From assembly GCA_018698795.1 (NCBI GenBank), contig JABIPG010000048.1:1-45704 (forward strand): a DNA stretch of 45,704 bases. Direction: 5' to 3'. Positions 16,852-24,654 of this stretch are shown piece after piece; position 1 is the stretch's first letter; the number at the start of each line of letters is the position of its first letter. The position numbers and the translations under genes were made by a program. The DNA is from Rhodospirillaceae bacterium. Its GTDB lineage: Bacteria; Pseudomonadota; Alphaproteobacteria; Rhodospirillales; Casp-alpha2. The notes under the pieces are model-generated. The model was not told the origin of the DNA. It saw only the letters and a program-made list of their open reading frames with translations, and did not search any database.

Positions 16852-18719
16852 TGGCTTACAAAACGATCACAGAAGACAACATCGATATTCTGGTCGCCGG
16901 TGCTGGCCTTGGTGGCACGGGCGCGGCTTTCGAAGCCCGGTTCTGGGGCCAAGACAAGAAAATCGTTATTGCCGAGAAGGCCAACATCGACCGCTCCGGT
17001 GCTGTTGCCCAGGGGCTCTACGCGATCAACTGCTACATGGGCACCCGGTTCGGCGAGAACAACCCGGAAGACCATGTGCGGTATGCGCGTATCGACTTGA
17101 TGGGCTTGGTGCGCGAAGATCTGTTGTTCGACATGGCGCGTCACGTGGATTCCACGGTGCACCAGTTCGAAGACTGGGGCCTGCCGCTGATGAAGGACGA
17201 GAAAAAAGGCACCTATTTGCGTGAGGGCCGCTGGCAGATCATGATTCACGGCGAATCCTACAAGCCCATCGTGGCCGAGGCCGCCAAGAAGTCGGCCGAC
17301 AAGGCATTCAACCGTATCTGTGTCACCCATTTGCTGCTCGACGAAGCCAAGGAAAACCGCATTGCCGGTGCCGTGGGCTTCAACGTGCGCACCGGCGACT
17401 TTCATGTCTTCAAATCCAAAACGGTGGTTTGCGGCGCCGGTGGAGCGTCGAATATCTTCAAGCCGCAGTCCACGGGTGAAGGTGCCGGCCGGGTCTGGTA
17501 CGCGCCTTGGTCGTCCGGTTCCGCTTACGGCCTGATGATCAATGCCGGCGCAAAGATGACTCAGATGGAAAACCGCATCGTGTTGGCGCGGTTCAAGGAT
17601 GGTTACGGCCCGGTGGGCGCGTACTTCCTGCACCTCAAGACCTATACGCAGAATGCCTACGGCGAAGAGTATGAGTCCAAATGGTTCCCTGGTCTCCAGG
17701 AGATGGTCGGGAAGGAATACCTTGATCCGGAGGAGTCGCACCTGACTCACCGGCCGATTCCAACCTGTTTGCGTAACCACGCATTGATCAATGAGATCAA
17801 CGCCGGTCGCGGTCCGATCCACATGGTGACAATGGAAGCCTTTCAAGACCCGCATCTCGAAGAGATCGGCTGGCACAACTTCCTCGGCATGACTGTCGGT
17901 CAGGCCGTGCTGTGGGCCGCGACGGACGTCGACCCCAAGAACGAAAACCCAGAACTGACGACGTCCGAGCCCTACGTCATGGGATCGCACGCAACCGGTA
18001 GCGGCGCATGGTGCTCGGGGCCTGAGGATGTTTCCCCGCCCGAATACTTCTGGGGCTACAACCGCATGATGACCGTCGAAGGTCTGTTCGGTGCCGGTGA
18101 CGCCGTCGGCGGTACGCCGCACGCGTTCTCGTCGGGGTCATTCACCGAAGGGCGTCTGGCCGCCAAGGCCGCTTGCCGCTACATCGACGACGGCAAGGCC
18201 GAGGGCATCAAAGTCTCCGCCAAGCAGATCAACGATCTCAAAGAACAGGTCTTCAAGCCGATGGAGCACTACAAGACCTATCGCAATGAGATCGTCGCCG
18301 GCGAGGTCAACCCGCACTACATCAACCCGCGCCAAGGCCTCGACCGTCTGCAGAAGCTGATGGATGAGTACTGCGGCGGGGCGACGGTCAACTATATGAC
18401 CAACGACAAACTGCTGAGCATCGGCCTGAAGAAGCTCAAGATCATGGAAGAAGATCTTGAGAAACTGGCCGCCAGGGACACCCACGAATTGCTTCGTGCG
18501 TGGGAGTTGAAGCACCGTCATCGCACATCCGAGTGCGTGACGCAGCACACGCTGTTCCGCAAGGAAACCCGTTGGCCTGGCTACTATTATCGTGGCGATG
18601 CCATGAAGCTGGACGACGACAACTGGCACGTGCTGACGGTTTCGCGCCGTGATCCGGAGACCGGTGAATACACGATGGAGAAAGCGCCGTGTTATCACCT
18701 GGTCGGTGAGGGCGAGTAA
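16851..18719 (+). CDS. aprA: Adenylylsulfate reductase alpha subunit
   Basis: 622 residues, normal for AprA. It opens with the FAD-binding loop AGAGLGGTGAAFEARFW and EKANIDRSGAVAQGLYAINC, both typical of AprA, and has a succinate-dehydrogenase-like flavoprotein fold. In sulfur oxidisers AprBA converts sulfite plus AMP to APS in the cytoplasm, giving two electrons. Together with aprM, aprB and the divergent sat it completes sulfite oxidation with substrate-level ATP formation. Two hairpins follow its stop. Confidence 0.97.
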   Translation: MAYKTITEDNIDILVAGAGLGGTGAAFEARFWGQDKKIVIAEKANIDRSGAVAQGLYAINCYMGTRFGENNPEDHVRYARIDLMGLVREDLLFDMARHVDSTVHQFEDWGLPLMKDEKKGTYLREGRWQIMIHGESYKPIVAEAAKKSADKAFNRICVTHLLLDEAKENRIAGAVGFNVRTGDFHVFKSKTVVCGAGGASNIFKPQSTGEGAGRVWYAPWSSGSAYGLMINAGAKMTQMENRIVLARFKDGYGPVGAYFLHLKTYTQNAYGEEYESKWFPGLQEMVGKEYLDPEESHLTHRPIPTCLRNHALINEINAGRGPIHMVTMEAFQDPHLEEIGWHNFLGMTVGQAVLWAATDVDPKNENPELTTSEPYVMGSHATGSGAWCSGPEDVSPPEYFWGYNRMMTVEGLFGAGDAVGGTPHAFSSGSFTEGRLAAKAACRYIDDGKAEGIKVSAKQINDLKEQVFKPMEHYKTYRNEIVAGEVNPHYINPRQGLDRLQKLMDEYCGGATVNYMTNDKLLSIGLKKLKIMEEDLEKLAARDTHELLRAWELKHRHRTSECVTQHTLFRKETRWPGYYYRGDAMKLDDDNWHVLTVSRRDPETGEYTMEKAPCYHLVGEGE

Positions 18720-18726
18720 CAAAGAC

Positions 18727-18761
18727 GCTGAACAGGAGTTCATTTCGAACTTCTGTTCAGC
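18727..18761 (+). terminator. Long hairpin after aprA
   Basis: GCTGAACAGGAGTTC and GAACTTCTGTTCAGC form a 15-bp stem with one G-T wobble around a five-base loop, starting 8 bases after the aprA stop. No T-tract follows, so it may protect the 3' end of the message or slow polymerase before the true terminator just downstream. Confidence 0.7.
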
Positions 18762-18772
18762 TTAACAAAAGG

Positions 18773-18801
18773 GATCAACATACCGCGTGTTGATCTTTTT
18801 T
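18773..18801 (+). terminator. Intrinsic terminator after aprMBA
   Basis: GATCAACA and TGTTGATC form an 8-bp stem around TACCGCG, followed directly by six T residues. This is a classical rho-independent terminator and marks the end of the apr operon. The 116-aa gene after it must then be read by leakage or its own promoter. Confidence 0.85.
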
Positions 18802-18847
18802 GTTAGGCTTGGGAGCGCGGGCTTATGCCTGCAACAGAGAACTGCAG

Positions 18848-19198
18848 ATGAATATTATTGAGAAAACTGACGACGAGATTCTTGCCATCGCCAACCCGTT
18901 GTGGAGCCATCTGATCAAGGCCTCCAACGACGGCAAATATGGCGAGTTCATCAAGTATTTTTCCTACAGTCTCATGCGTGGGCTGAACGAAATCGAAGTG
19001 GGCAAACAATTCGCAAACAGCGAATTGACGAGAAATCTGTCAGAATCGGTTGAGTTCATCGGCACGATCCGCCGCGGTGAACACGTGTCGGTGCTGTATC
19101 GGACCCGGAGCACCAAGAAGGAAGGCGAATGGCTTGGTCGGCTGGTCCTCGGTTACGAAGACGAAGAGATCAAGATCTTCGGGGCGTCGGTCTTCTAG
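18848..19198 (+). CDS. Unknown 116-aa protein downstream of aprA
   Basis: A soluble acidic protein starting at ATG 18848 (MNIIEKTDDEILA). A helical N-terminus is followed by strands around FIGTIRRGEHVSVLYRTRS and GRLVLGYEDEEIKIFGASVF. The sequence of helices then beta-strands is suggestive of an NTF2-like or SnoaL-like small fold, but I do not recognise a specific family. It lies between the apr operon terminator and an FKBP gene, so a link to the APS pathway is possible but unproven. No signal peptide. Confidence 0.7.
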   Translation: MNIIEKTDDEILAIANPLWSHLIKASNDGKYGEFIKYFSYSLMRGLNEIEVGKQFANSELTRNLSESVEFIGTIRRGEHVSVLYRTRSTKKEGEWLGRLVLGYEDEEIKIFGASVF

Positions 19199-19254
19199 AT
19201 CGCATTTGGTCCTTGATCTTCTGATTACAATCAGTCCCTGGGCGTGAAATCGAT

Positions 19255-19764
19255 ATGAGTGACACCATTCAAGATAACAAGTACGTGGAGCTGACGTACA
19301 AGGTGATCGACCAAAAATCGGGCGATACCCTGGTCGGGGTGGAGTTTCCCATCGGCTACGTACACGGCGCCAACGATATCCTGGCGCCCGCCATCACAGA
19401 GGAATTGGAAAGCAAGTCAGCCGGTGACGTGATCGAGGTGCCGGTCGATTGTGATCAACTCTACGGTCCCAGGGATGAGGCGTTGGTGTTTACGGATCAC
19501 ATCGACAATGTGCCTGAGGAATATCGAGAGATCGGCACCACGATTGTCGCCGAGAGTGAAAACGGAGAGGCGCGCAGCTTTGTCGTCACCAGAATGGACG
19601 ACAAGACGCTCACCGTCGATGGCAACAATCCGCTATGCGGCAGGCAAGTGATTTTCAAGCTGGAGGTTCTCAAGGTTCGTGACGCGACCGACGAAGAGAT
19701 TGAGGCCGGCGGCGCGATCGCTCAAGAACCGGATATCGATACAGCGCGCATGGTACCCATTTGA
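19255..19764 (+). CDS. FKBP-type peptidyl-prolyl isomerase, SlyD-like
   Basis: 169 residues. The N-terminal half, with YVELTYKVIDQKSGDTL, PIGYVHGANDI and EVPVDCDQLYGPRDEAL, and the IF-type insertion before TVDGNNPLCGRQVIFKLEVLKV follow the SlyD plan: an FKBP domain interrupted by a chaperone flap. It lacks the His-rich metal-binding tail of E. coli SlyD. Such proteins catalyse proline isomerisation and help fold metalloproteins in the cytoplasm. Its place after aprMBA suggests a role in assembling sulfur-oxidation enzymes. Confidence 0.85.
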   Translation: MSDTIQDNKYVELTYKVIDQKSGDTLVGVEFPIGYVHGANDILAPAITEELESKSAGDVIEVPVDCDQLYGPRDEALVFTDHIDNVPEEYREIGTTIVAESENGEARSFVVTRMDDKTLTVDGNNPLCGRQVIFKLEVLKVRDATDEEIEAGGAIAQEPDIDTARMVPI

Positions 19765-19849
19765 AGAAAAGCATTTATTTGATCAACCGTAAGAGAGTGA
19801 CTTAAACTACTCTGCAACAGCCGCCCAACGGCATCGAGAGAGGTAACTT

Positions 19850-20011
19850 ATGAGCGAGCCAACGACAACCAGACCCAAAGTGCCGGAAGGCAAAAGTTTC
19901 CGCGTAACCACGCGCCAGATGGAACCCAACGAAAAAGGTTTCGTCGGGTACGAAACCGAGTGGGAGCCGTGGCAGAAAGAGGTCGAGTACACCACTCCGA
20001 AAAAACCGTAA
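19850..20011 (+). CDS. Small 53-aa protein, unknown
   Basis: A short ORF starting at ATG 19850 after GAGAGAGG. The product is hydrophilic and rich in Glu, Lys, Thr and Pro (MSEPTTTRPKVPEGKSFRV to VEYTTPKKP) with aromatic residues GFVGYETEWEPWQ in the middle and no cysteines or membrane segment. It lies 85 bases after the FKBP gene and may belong to the same transcript. The ribosome-binding site and coding-like composition support a real gene; no family is recognised. Confidence 0.6.
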   Translation: MSEPTTTRPKVPEGKSFRVTTRQMEPNEKGFVGYETEWEPWQKEVEYTTPKKP

Positions 20012-20236
20012 CGCGGTTGCGCTTAACGGATGCGGTGTGAAGCCAGGACCATTTCGAGGTTCGGGTTTCACGCGCGCGTCCATCCAACTTCCCGCTCGCC
20101 TACCGCAGCGACCGAATTGTTTCGCGAAGGCAGTCATGCGAAGTATGATGAGTTGGCTTTGGACCAATTGGCGACCACACGCAAATTGATGGACGCATTG
20201 CACGGTTGACGTCTCCAGAGCACATGGGGGTGCAAG

Positions 20237-21433
20237 GTGCCACAAGTCGTGACGAAAGGCCGTAATCTCTGGGTCCGGAACATCCGCCCACTGGGCGGTG
20301 AGATTACCGATATTCTCATTCTTGACGGCGAAATCGCCGAAACGTGCACCGACGTGCCCGAGACCACCGAAGTGTTGAACGGCGCCGGTGCGATCGCGTT
20401 GCCCGGGTTGATCAATGCGCACTGTCATCTCGATAAAACACGCTGGGGTCTGCCGTGGGAGCCGCACGCTGCCGGCCCGACACGTGATGAACGTATCGCC
20501 GCCGATCGTGAGATGCGACGTGGTCTGATGGCATCCACCAAAGAGCGCGCCGCTGCCCTGGCTGGGCATTGCGCGGCCTTGGGCACCAGCCATATCCGCA
20601 CGCATGTCGATGTCGAGCCCGAATTCGGTCTCTTGGCCATCGAGGCCTTACTGGAACTCAGCGACGAGATCGCGGACCGCGTGTCGATTGAGCTGGTGGC
20701 TTTCCCGCAATTCGGACTGGTCACCAATCCCGGCACGGCGGCGCTCATGGAAGCGGCTATCAAATTGGGCGCGAGCCTGCTGGGCGGTATCGATCCGTCA
20801 TCGATTGATCATGACCGGGCGGGGCAGCTTGATGCCATCTTCGATATGGCCGAGCGCACGGGTGCGGGTATCGATATTCATCTACACGAGACCGCCGAGG
20901 AGGGCGCGGCGTCGCTCGATATGATCTGCGCGCACACAAAGGCGCTTGGCATGGCCGGCAGGGTCACGGTCAGCCATGGCTTCTGTTTGGGAACCGTGGA
21001 CGAGAAGCGCCTTGCTGGGCTGATCAATGCGATGGCCGATGCTGGCGTTGGCGTGGTTAGCTATGCGCCGGGCGATAGTCCGGTGCCGCCCGTGAAGCGC
21101 TTGGTCGAAGCTGGCGTCGCTGTCGGCGTGGGCACCGATGGCATCCGCGACGCCTGGACACCATACGGCAACGGCGACATGCTAGAGCGCGCCATGATGC
21201 TGGCTTACCGCTCGGGCTTCCGGCGTGATGAAGACATCGAGCTTGCCTTAAATGCCGTCATCGCAGGCGGCGCGGCGCTGATGGGCCTGGAAAACCACGG
21301 CCTCGCACCTGGATGCGCCGGCGACATGGTGCTGGTGAACGCAGAGACATTGGCCGATGCCGTGACGGCGCGACCATCGCGCAAAGCGGTGATCAAGGGC
21401 GGGGTTAATCTGATGGCGGCTTCTTGCCTGTAA
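20237..21433 (+). CDS. Cytosine deaminase-like amidohydrolase
   Basis: 398 residues starting at GTG 20237. Metal-binding HxH in NAHCHLDK (H62, H64), a third ligand in IHLHE, a fourth in VSHGF and the catalytic Asp in GTDGIRDAW follow the cytosine deaminase/amidohydrolase branch. These enzymes hydrolyse C-N bonds in rings or amides in the cytoplasm. An N-terminal beta-sandwich part precedes the barrel. The 3' end overlaps the opposite-strand DUF4863 gene by 29 bases. The substrate could be cytosine, creatinine-like or another heterocycle; it is not set by the sequence. Confidence 0.85.
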   Translation: MPQVVTKGRNLWVRNIRPLGGEITDILILDGEIAETCTDVPETTEVLNGAGAIALPGLINAHCHLDKTRWGLPWEPHAAGPTRDERIAADREMRRGLMASTKERAAALAGHCAALGTSHIRTHVDVEPEFGLLAIEALLELSDEIADRVSIELVAFPQFGLVTNPGTAALMEAAIKLGASLLGGIDPSSIDHDRAGQLDAIFDMAERTGAGIDIHLHETAEEGAASLDMICAHTKALGMAGRVTVSHGFCLGTVDEKRLAGLINAMADAGVGVVSYAPGDSPVPPVKRLVEAGVAVGVGTDGIRDAWTPYGNGDMLERAMMLAYRSGFRRDEDIELALNAVIAGGAALMGLENHGLAPGCAGDMVLVNAETLADAVTARPSRKAVIKGGVNLMAASCL

Positions 21434-21887
21434 AGTTGATCTCACCGCCGGGCAGCAGATAAAGCACCAAAGCCTCGCCATCGGTCACGGTGGGAAAGTG
21501 GCCTGAACCTGGGTCGTTCACGCACCAGCCCGCACCTTGGCCATCGAACTTGGCACCGGCATCTTGCGGCATAGTCAGGCACACCTCACCGGTGGGGTGG
21601 ATATGATGCGGACCGACGATATCTTTCAGTTGCACCACATCGACCGAAAGGTTGTGGGTGTCGGATGACGCTTCGATCACCCGGCCAAAGCGGCGGCCTT
21701 CCGCGCCTTCGGCGCACATCCAGCCCGCATCGATGGCGGTCAGGCAAGCTTGTTCGATTTCACTAACCTTGTCGCTTCCGGTTGGGTAGGTCTCATTCAG
21801 GCGCCCGGCCAGGGCTTGATCGACTGCACCTTCGGCGACGGTGTCAAAAACCGACTTCATGAGATTTTGAAAATCTTGCGGTTGCAT
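21405..21887 (-). CDS. DUF4863 family protein (hydroxylaminobenzoate lyase-like)
   Basis: 160 residues with a cupin-like C-terminal half: histidines in GPHHIHPTGEV, the PQDAGAKFDGQG turn and VLYLLPGGEINF. The sequence matches the DUF4863 family, which includes 4-hydroxylaminobenzoate lyase (PnbB) from nitrobenzoate degradation; most members have no tested function. ATG 21887 has an AAGGGAC site 8 bases upstream. It converges with and overlaps the amidohydrolase gene. Nothing nearby suggests aromatic nitro metabolism, so the activity is left open. Confidence 0.7.
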   Translation of the reverse strand: MQPQDFQNLMKSVFDTVAEGAVDQALAGRLNETYPTGSDKVSEIEQACLTAIDAGWMCAEGAEGRRFGRVIEASSDTHNLSVDVVQLKDIVGPHHIHPTGEVCLTMPQDAGAKFDGQGAGWCVNDPGSGHFPTVTDGEALVLYLLPGGEINFTGKKPPSD

Positions 21888-21997
21888 ATGTTGTCCCTTC
21901 AAACCTTCGTTACCTGCCTGTTGAATCCAGAATAAAACTCGTATGATGATTTTGTAAACTGATTGGTTTGCTGGTTGTTTTTTGGGAGGCCCAGGTC

Positions 21998-22447
21998 ATG
22001 CGCGCACTTACTGTATTCGTTCTCGTTGCATCGTTGATTTCACTCGGTGGCCCAGTGCGGGCTGAAACCCAACTGGCTGATCCGCAACCAGGTTTCGACA
22101 ACCCGCGGCGCATCATGCTGCAACTGACCAGCGACGACCCCAAGGATATGAACAATATTCTGTGGAACGCAATCAACCTGCAGAAATTCTACGGCATCGA
22201 CAACGTTGAGATCGCTATCGTTGGGTTTGGGGCCGGCATGAAGGCGTTTTATGAAAAAGACTCGCCCGTCGCCGACCGCATCAGAAGCCAACTCAAATAT
22301 GGCATCGAGTTTGTTGGTTGCGGGAATACCATGACCGCAACGAACAGAAAGCCTAGTGAACTGATCCCAGGCGTGAAGCATGTTACCGCCGGCATTGCGG
22401 AAATCGTCGAGCGCAAGCTATCGGGCTGGATTTACATCCGTCCTTAG
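21998..22447 (+). CDS. Exported DsrE-like protein
   Basis: 149 residues. The first 22 form a signal peptide (MRALTVFVLVASLISLGGPV, cleavage after VRA). The mature part has the DsrE/F fold pattern: RIMLQLTSDDPKDMNNILWNA, then VEIAIVGFGAGMKAF, and a conserved Cys108 in VGCGNTM, the position that carries sulfur in DsrE/TusD proteins. A secreted DsrE-like protein beside sox and apr genes probably handles protein-bound sulfur in the periplasm. GGGAGG lies about 10 bases before ATG 21998. Confidence 0.8.
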   Translation: MRALTVFVLVASLISLGGPVRAETQLADPQPGFDNPRRIMLQLTSDDPKDMNNILWNAINLQKFYGIDNVEIAIVGFGAGMKAFYEKDSPVADRIRSQLKYGIEFVGCGNTMTATNRKPSELIPGVKHVTAGIAEIVERKLSGWIYIRP

Positions 22448-22462
22448 TCGATAGTCACTGTC

Positions 22463-23125
22463 ATGAGCCTGATCCTTTACGACCTCTGTGGTGCCGACGA
22501 TTTGCGGTTCAGCCCGTTTTGCTGGCGCACGCGATTGGCACTGATGCACAAGGGGCTGGAATTCGAAACCGTCCCGGTGCGCTTTACCGAAAAACACAAA
22601 ATCGCATTTTCCGAACAAGATAAGGTTCCGGTCATTGATGATGGCGGCACCGTGGTTTGCGACAGTTGGGCCATCGCGGAATATCTGGAGGATACCTATC
22701 CCGACCATCCGGCGTTGTTTCCGGGTGCGCGCGGGCGACGCTATGCCAAAATGACCAACGACTGGACCGACAAATTGAATCCGCTGATCTTGAAATCGAT
22801 TATCGTCGATGTGCATGACAGCTTGGACCTGCCCGACCAAACCTATTTCCGTGGATCTCGCGAAAAACGTTTCGGCAAAACGCTGGAAGCGGTTCAAGCG
22901 GACCGGGAAAAGACGCGCGCGCAATTACGCGAAGGCATGGCCTCTATGCGGGCACACTTGATGGATGGACCGTTCGTTGGTGGTCAGGCACCGGCTTACG
23001 GAGATTTCATTGTATTTGGGTCGCTGCGATGGGCTCAACAATGCAGTGATTTTCCGATGCTCGCCAATGACGATCCGATCGCGGATTGGTATGGCCGTGT
23101 CGCCACAACCATGGGCGTCAATTGA
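22463..23125 (+). CDS. Glutathione S-transferase-family protein
   Basis: 220 residues. A thioredoxin-like N-domain carries SPFCWRTRLALMHKGLEFE, the cis-Pro motif KVPVIDD and CDSWAIAEYLE, followed by an all-helical C-domain (from about residue 90). It resembles the beta-etherase/GST group. Cys19 in SPFC could be the thiol-acting residue. It begins 15 bases after the DsrE-like gene, so both may be co-expressed; glutathione conjugation of a reactive sulfur species is a possible reason for the pairing, but this is inference. Confidence 0.85.
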   Translation: MSLILYDLCGADDLRFSPFCWRTRLALMHKGLEFETVPVRFTEKHKIAFSEQDKVPVIDDGGTVVCDSWAIAEYLEDTYPDHPALFPGARGRRYAKMTNDWTDKLNPLILKSIIVDVHDSLDLPDQTYFRGSREKRFGKTLEAVQADREKTRAQLREGMASMRAHLMDGPFVGGQAPAYGDFIVFGSLRWAQQCSDFPMLANDDPIADWYGRVATTMGVN

Positions 23126-23211
23126 TTGTCGCCGACAGGGTGAAAAGTTTAGAGACATCCATATTCGATTTTGGTAAAGTGTTTTTGCATCCGGAAATCA
23201 GGGAGATGGAT

Positions 23212-23628
23212 GTGAAAAACGTTCTATATGCCATCGTTGTTGGAATACTGCTTATCGCGCGACCAGATCTAGCTGTGTCGGCGGAGTTGGTTATGTTCGA
23301 GCAAGACACGTGCGAGTGGTGCGAGGTCTGGCACGAAGAGGTCGGCGTGGTTTACGCGAAAACCGACGAAGCCCGCGCAGCCCCGTTACGCCGTATCGAT
23401 ATCTTTGAGACGCGACCGGCCGACCTCAAGGAGGTCCGGCGCGTTCAGTTCACGCCGACGTTCGTGTTGATGGACGAAGGGCGAGAGGTTGGACGGATTC
23501 TCGGCTATCCGGGCGAGAGCTTTTTCTGGGAGTTGCTGGGGCAGATGTTGAAAAAGCTGCCGGCCGAATCGCGGCGCGCCTGTTTGACCCCGAAACAGTT
23601 CATTGCCCAAGGAGAGAAGACATGCTGA
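23212..23628 (+). CDS. soxS: SoxS-like periplasmic thioredoxin
   Basis: About 138 residues. GTG 23212 is favoured because GGGAG lies 6 bases before it and the N-terminus then reads MKNVLYAIVVGILLIARPDL, a signal peptide; ATG 23206 is the alternative. The mature domain has a CEWC redox motif (C34, C37), cis-Pro in FTPTFVLMD, and YPGESFFWELLGQML, all as in SoxS proteins that reactivate the SoxYZ carrier. The C-terminus adds two cysteines (RRACLT and the terminal Cys). It overlaps the next gene (ATGCTGA). Confidence 0.8.
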   Translation: MKNVLYAIVVGILLIARPDLAVSAELVMFEQDTCEWCEVWHEEVGVVYAKTDEARAAPLRRIDIFETRPADLKEVRRVQFTPTFVLMDEGREVGRILGYPGESFFWELLGQMLKKLPAESRRACLTPKQFIAQGEKTC

Positions 23629-24125
23629 AGCGCACGTTGACGGCTTTCATTTTGAGCGGATTTATTGCTGGCAATGCTGTTGCTGCCGACGATGAGGCGC
23701 TGGTTTCATTCAAGGTGATGACACCTGAGACGGCCATGGAATTGGCCCAGGCGACTTTGGCCGATTGCCGCAAACGAGGGTTCCAGATTGCCGTTGCTGT
23801 GGTCGACCGTTTTGGTGTCATGCAGGTGATGATACGTGACCGATTTGCTGGCCCGCACACGCCGGAGACGGCGCGCCGTAAAGCCTGGACCGCAGTTAGC
23901 TTCCGTACCGATACATCTTCGATGGTGGCGCTTACAAAAGCAGGTGAGCCACAGGCAGGCGTGCGGCAAGTGCCCAATGCGTTGATGATTGGTGGCGGTG
24001 TACCGGTCGAAGCCGGCGGATCAATGGTCGGGGCGATCGGCGTTTCCGGTGCGCCTGGCGGTGATCTGGATGACGCATGCGCGCGCGTCGGTATTGAGGC
24101 TATTGATGATAAGTTGGCATTCTAA
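23622..24125 (+). CDS. Exported GlcG/HbpS-like heme-binding family protein
   Basis: 167 residues with a signal peptide (TLTAFILSGFIAGNAVAA). The rest is a GlcG/HbpS domain: METALELAQATLADC-type start, VAVVDRFGVMQVMIRDRFAG, the ETARRKAWTAVSF motif and GGGVPVEAGGSMVGAIGVSGAPGGDLDDACA near the end. Some family members bind heme or aid oxidative-stress sensing. The ATG is inside the stop of the SoxS-like gene, so the two are translated together; such pairs are seen in sulfur-oxidation loci. The exact role is unknown. Confidence 0.85.
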   Translation: MLKRTLTAFILSGFIAGNAVAADDEALVSFKVMTPETAMELAQATLADCRKRGFQIAVAVVDRFGVMQVMIRDRFAGPHTPETARRKAWTAVSFRTDTSSMVALTKAGEPQAGVRQVPNALMIGGGVPVEAGGSMVGAIGVSGAPGGDLDDACARVGIEAIDDKLAF

Positions 24126-24136
24126 TATTTACGAAA

Positions 24137-24165
24137 TGTAAATGTACAATGAGATATTTTACATT
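24137..24165. promoter_or_regulatory. Inverted repeat before the ArsR-type regulator
   Basis: AATGTAAA (24135-24142) and TTTACATT (24158-24165) form a perfect 8-base dyad around the 20-nt element TGTAAATGTACAATGAGATATT (24137-24158). A closely related element lies at 25062-25081. The position just upstream of the regulator start suggests an autoregulatory operator. Confidence 0.6.
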
Positions 24166-24201
24166 CGATTTGGACTATTATAGGATTGCAGGAGCATTCT
24201 T

Positions 24202-24627
24202 GTGGAAACATTGATCGCTGGGGGGAGTTGCCGACCGGCGAAATGTGCTGCGGAAAGCGGTGGCGAAGGGAAGGTAAATGTGGACGCGCTCGATACATCG
24301 CTGATGAGCAATGCCAAGCGGGCAAGTGAATTTCTCAAGGTTATGGCCAATGAGAACCGTTTGATCATTCTGTGTGCATTGGCACAGGGTGAAAAAAATG
24401 TTGGGGAACTGGAAGATATTCTGGGCATCCGCCAACCGACACTGTCGCAGCAACTAAGCCGGCTGCGCGCCGAGGACGTCGTTGTAACCCGACGTGAGTC
24501 CAAGCAAATCTATTATCGAATCGCCAGTGATGAAGCGATTGAATTGATCGGTCTCATGTACGATTTGTTCTGCGATAAAGATATGGATATGACCGCCACC
24601 CCCGTGGTGTCTGCCAGCGTCGCCTGA
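24202..24627 (+). CDS. ArsR-family persulfide-type sensor/repressor (SqrR/BigR/SoxR-like)
   Basis: 141 residues starting at GTG 24202 with GCAGGAGC upstream. The winged HTH reads LKVMANENRLIILCAL, GIRQPTLSQQLSRLRAE and RRESKQIYYRI. Cys58 (LILC position) and Cys124 (YDLFC) match the two cysteines that form a tetrasulfide bridge in SqrR and BigR when reactive sulfur is present. An extra N-terminal stretch carries Cys10 and Cys15 (GSCRPAKC), not part of the classical pair. It should bind DNA when reduced and release it when sulfur is available, making it the likely controller of this cluster. Confidence 0.88.
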   Translation: METLIAGGSCRPAKCAAESGGEGKVNVDALDTSLMSNAKRASEFLKVMANENRLIILCALAQGEKNVGELEDILGIRQPTLSQQLSRLRAEDVVVTRRESKQIYYRIASDEAIELIGLMYDLFCDKDMDMTATPVVSASVA

Positions 24628-24654
24628 CGAATGTCCGACTGGACAAGGGTGGGG

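Noticed and set aside
20030-20209. 59-codon ORF (MRCEARTISR to LMDALHG) between the 53-aa gene and the amidohydrolase
   Set aside because: The C-terminal half looks protein-like, but there is no ribosome-binding site and no recognised family; at most a gene remnant.
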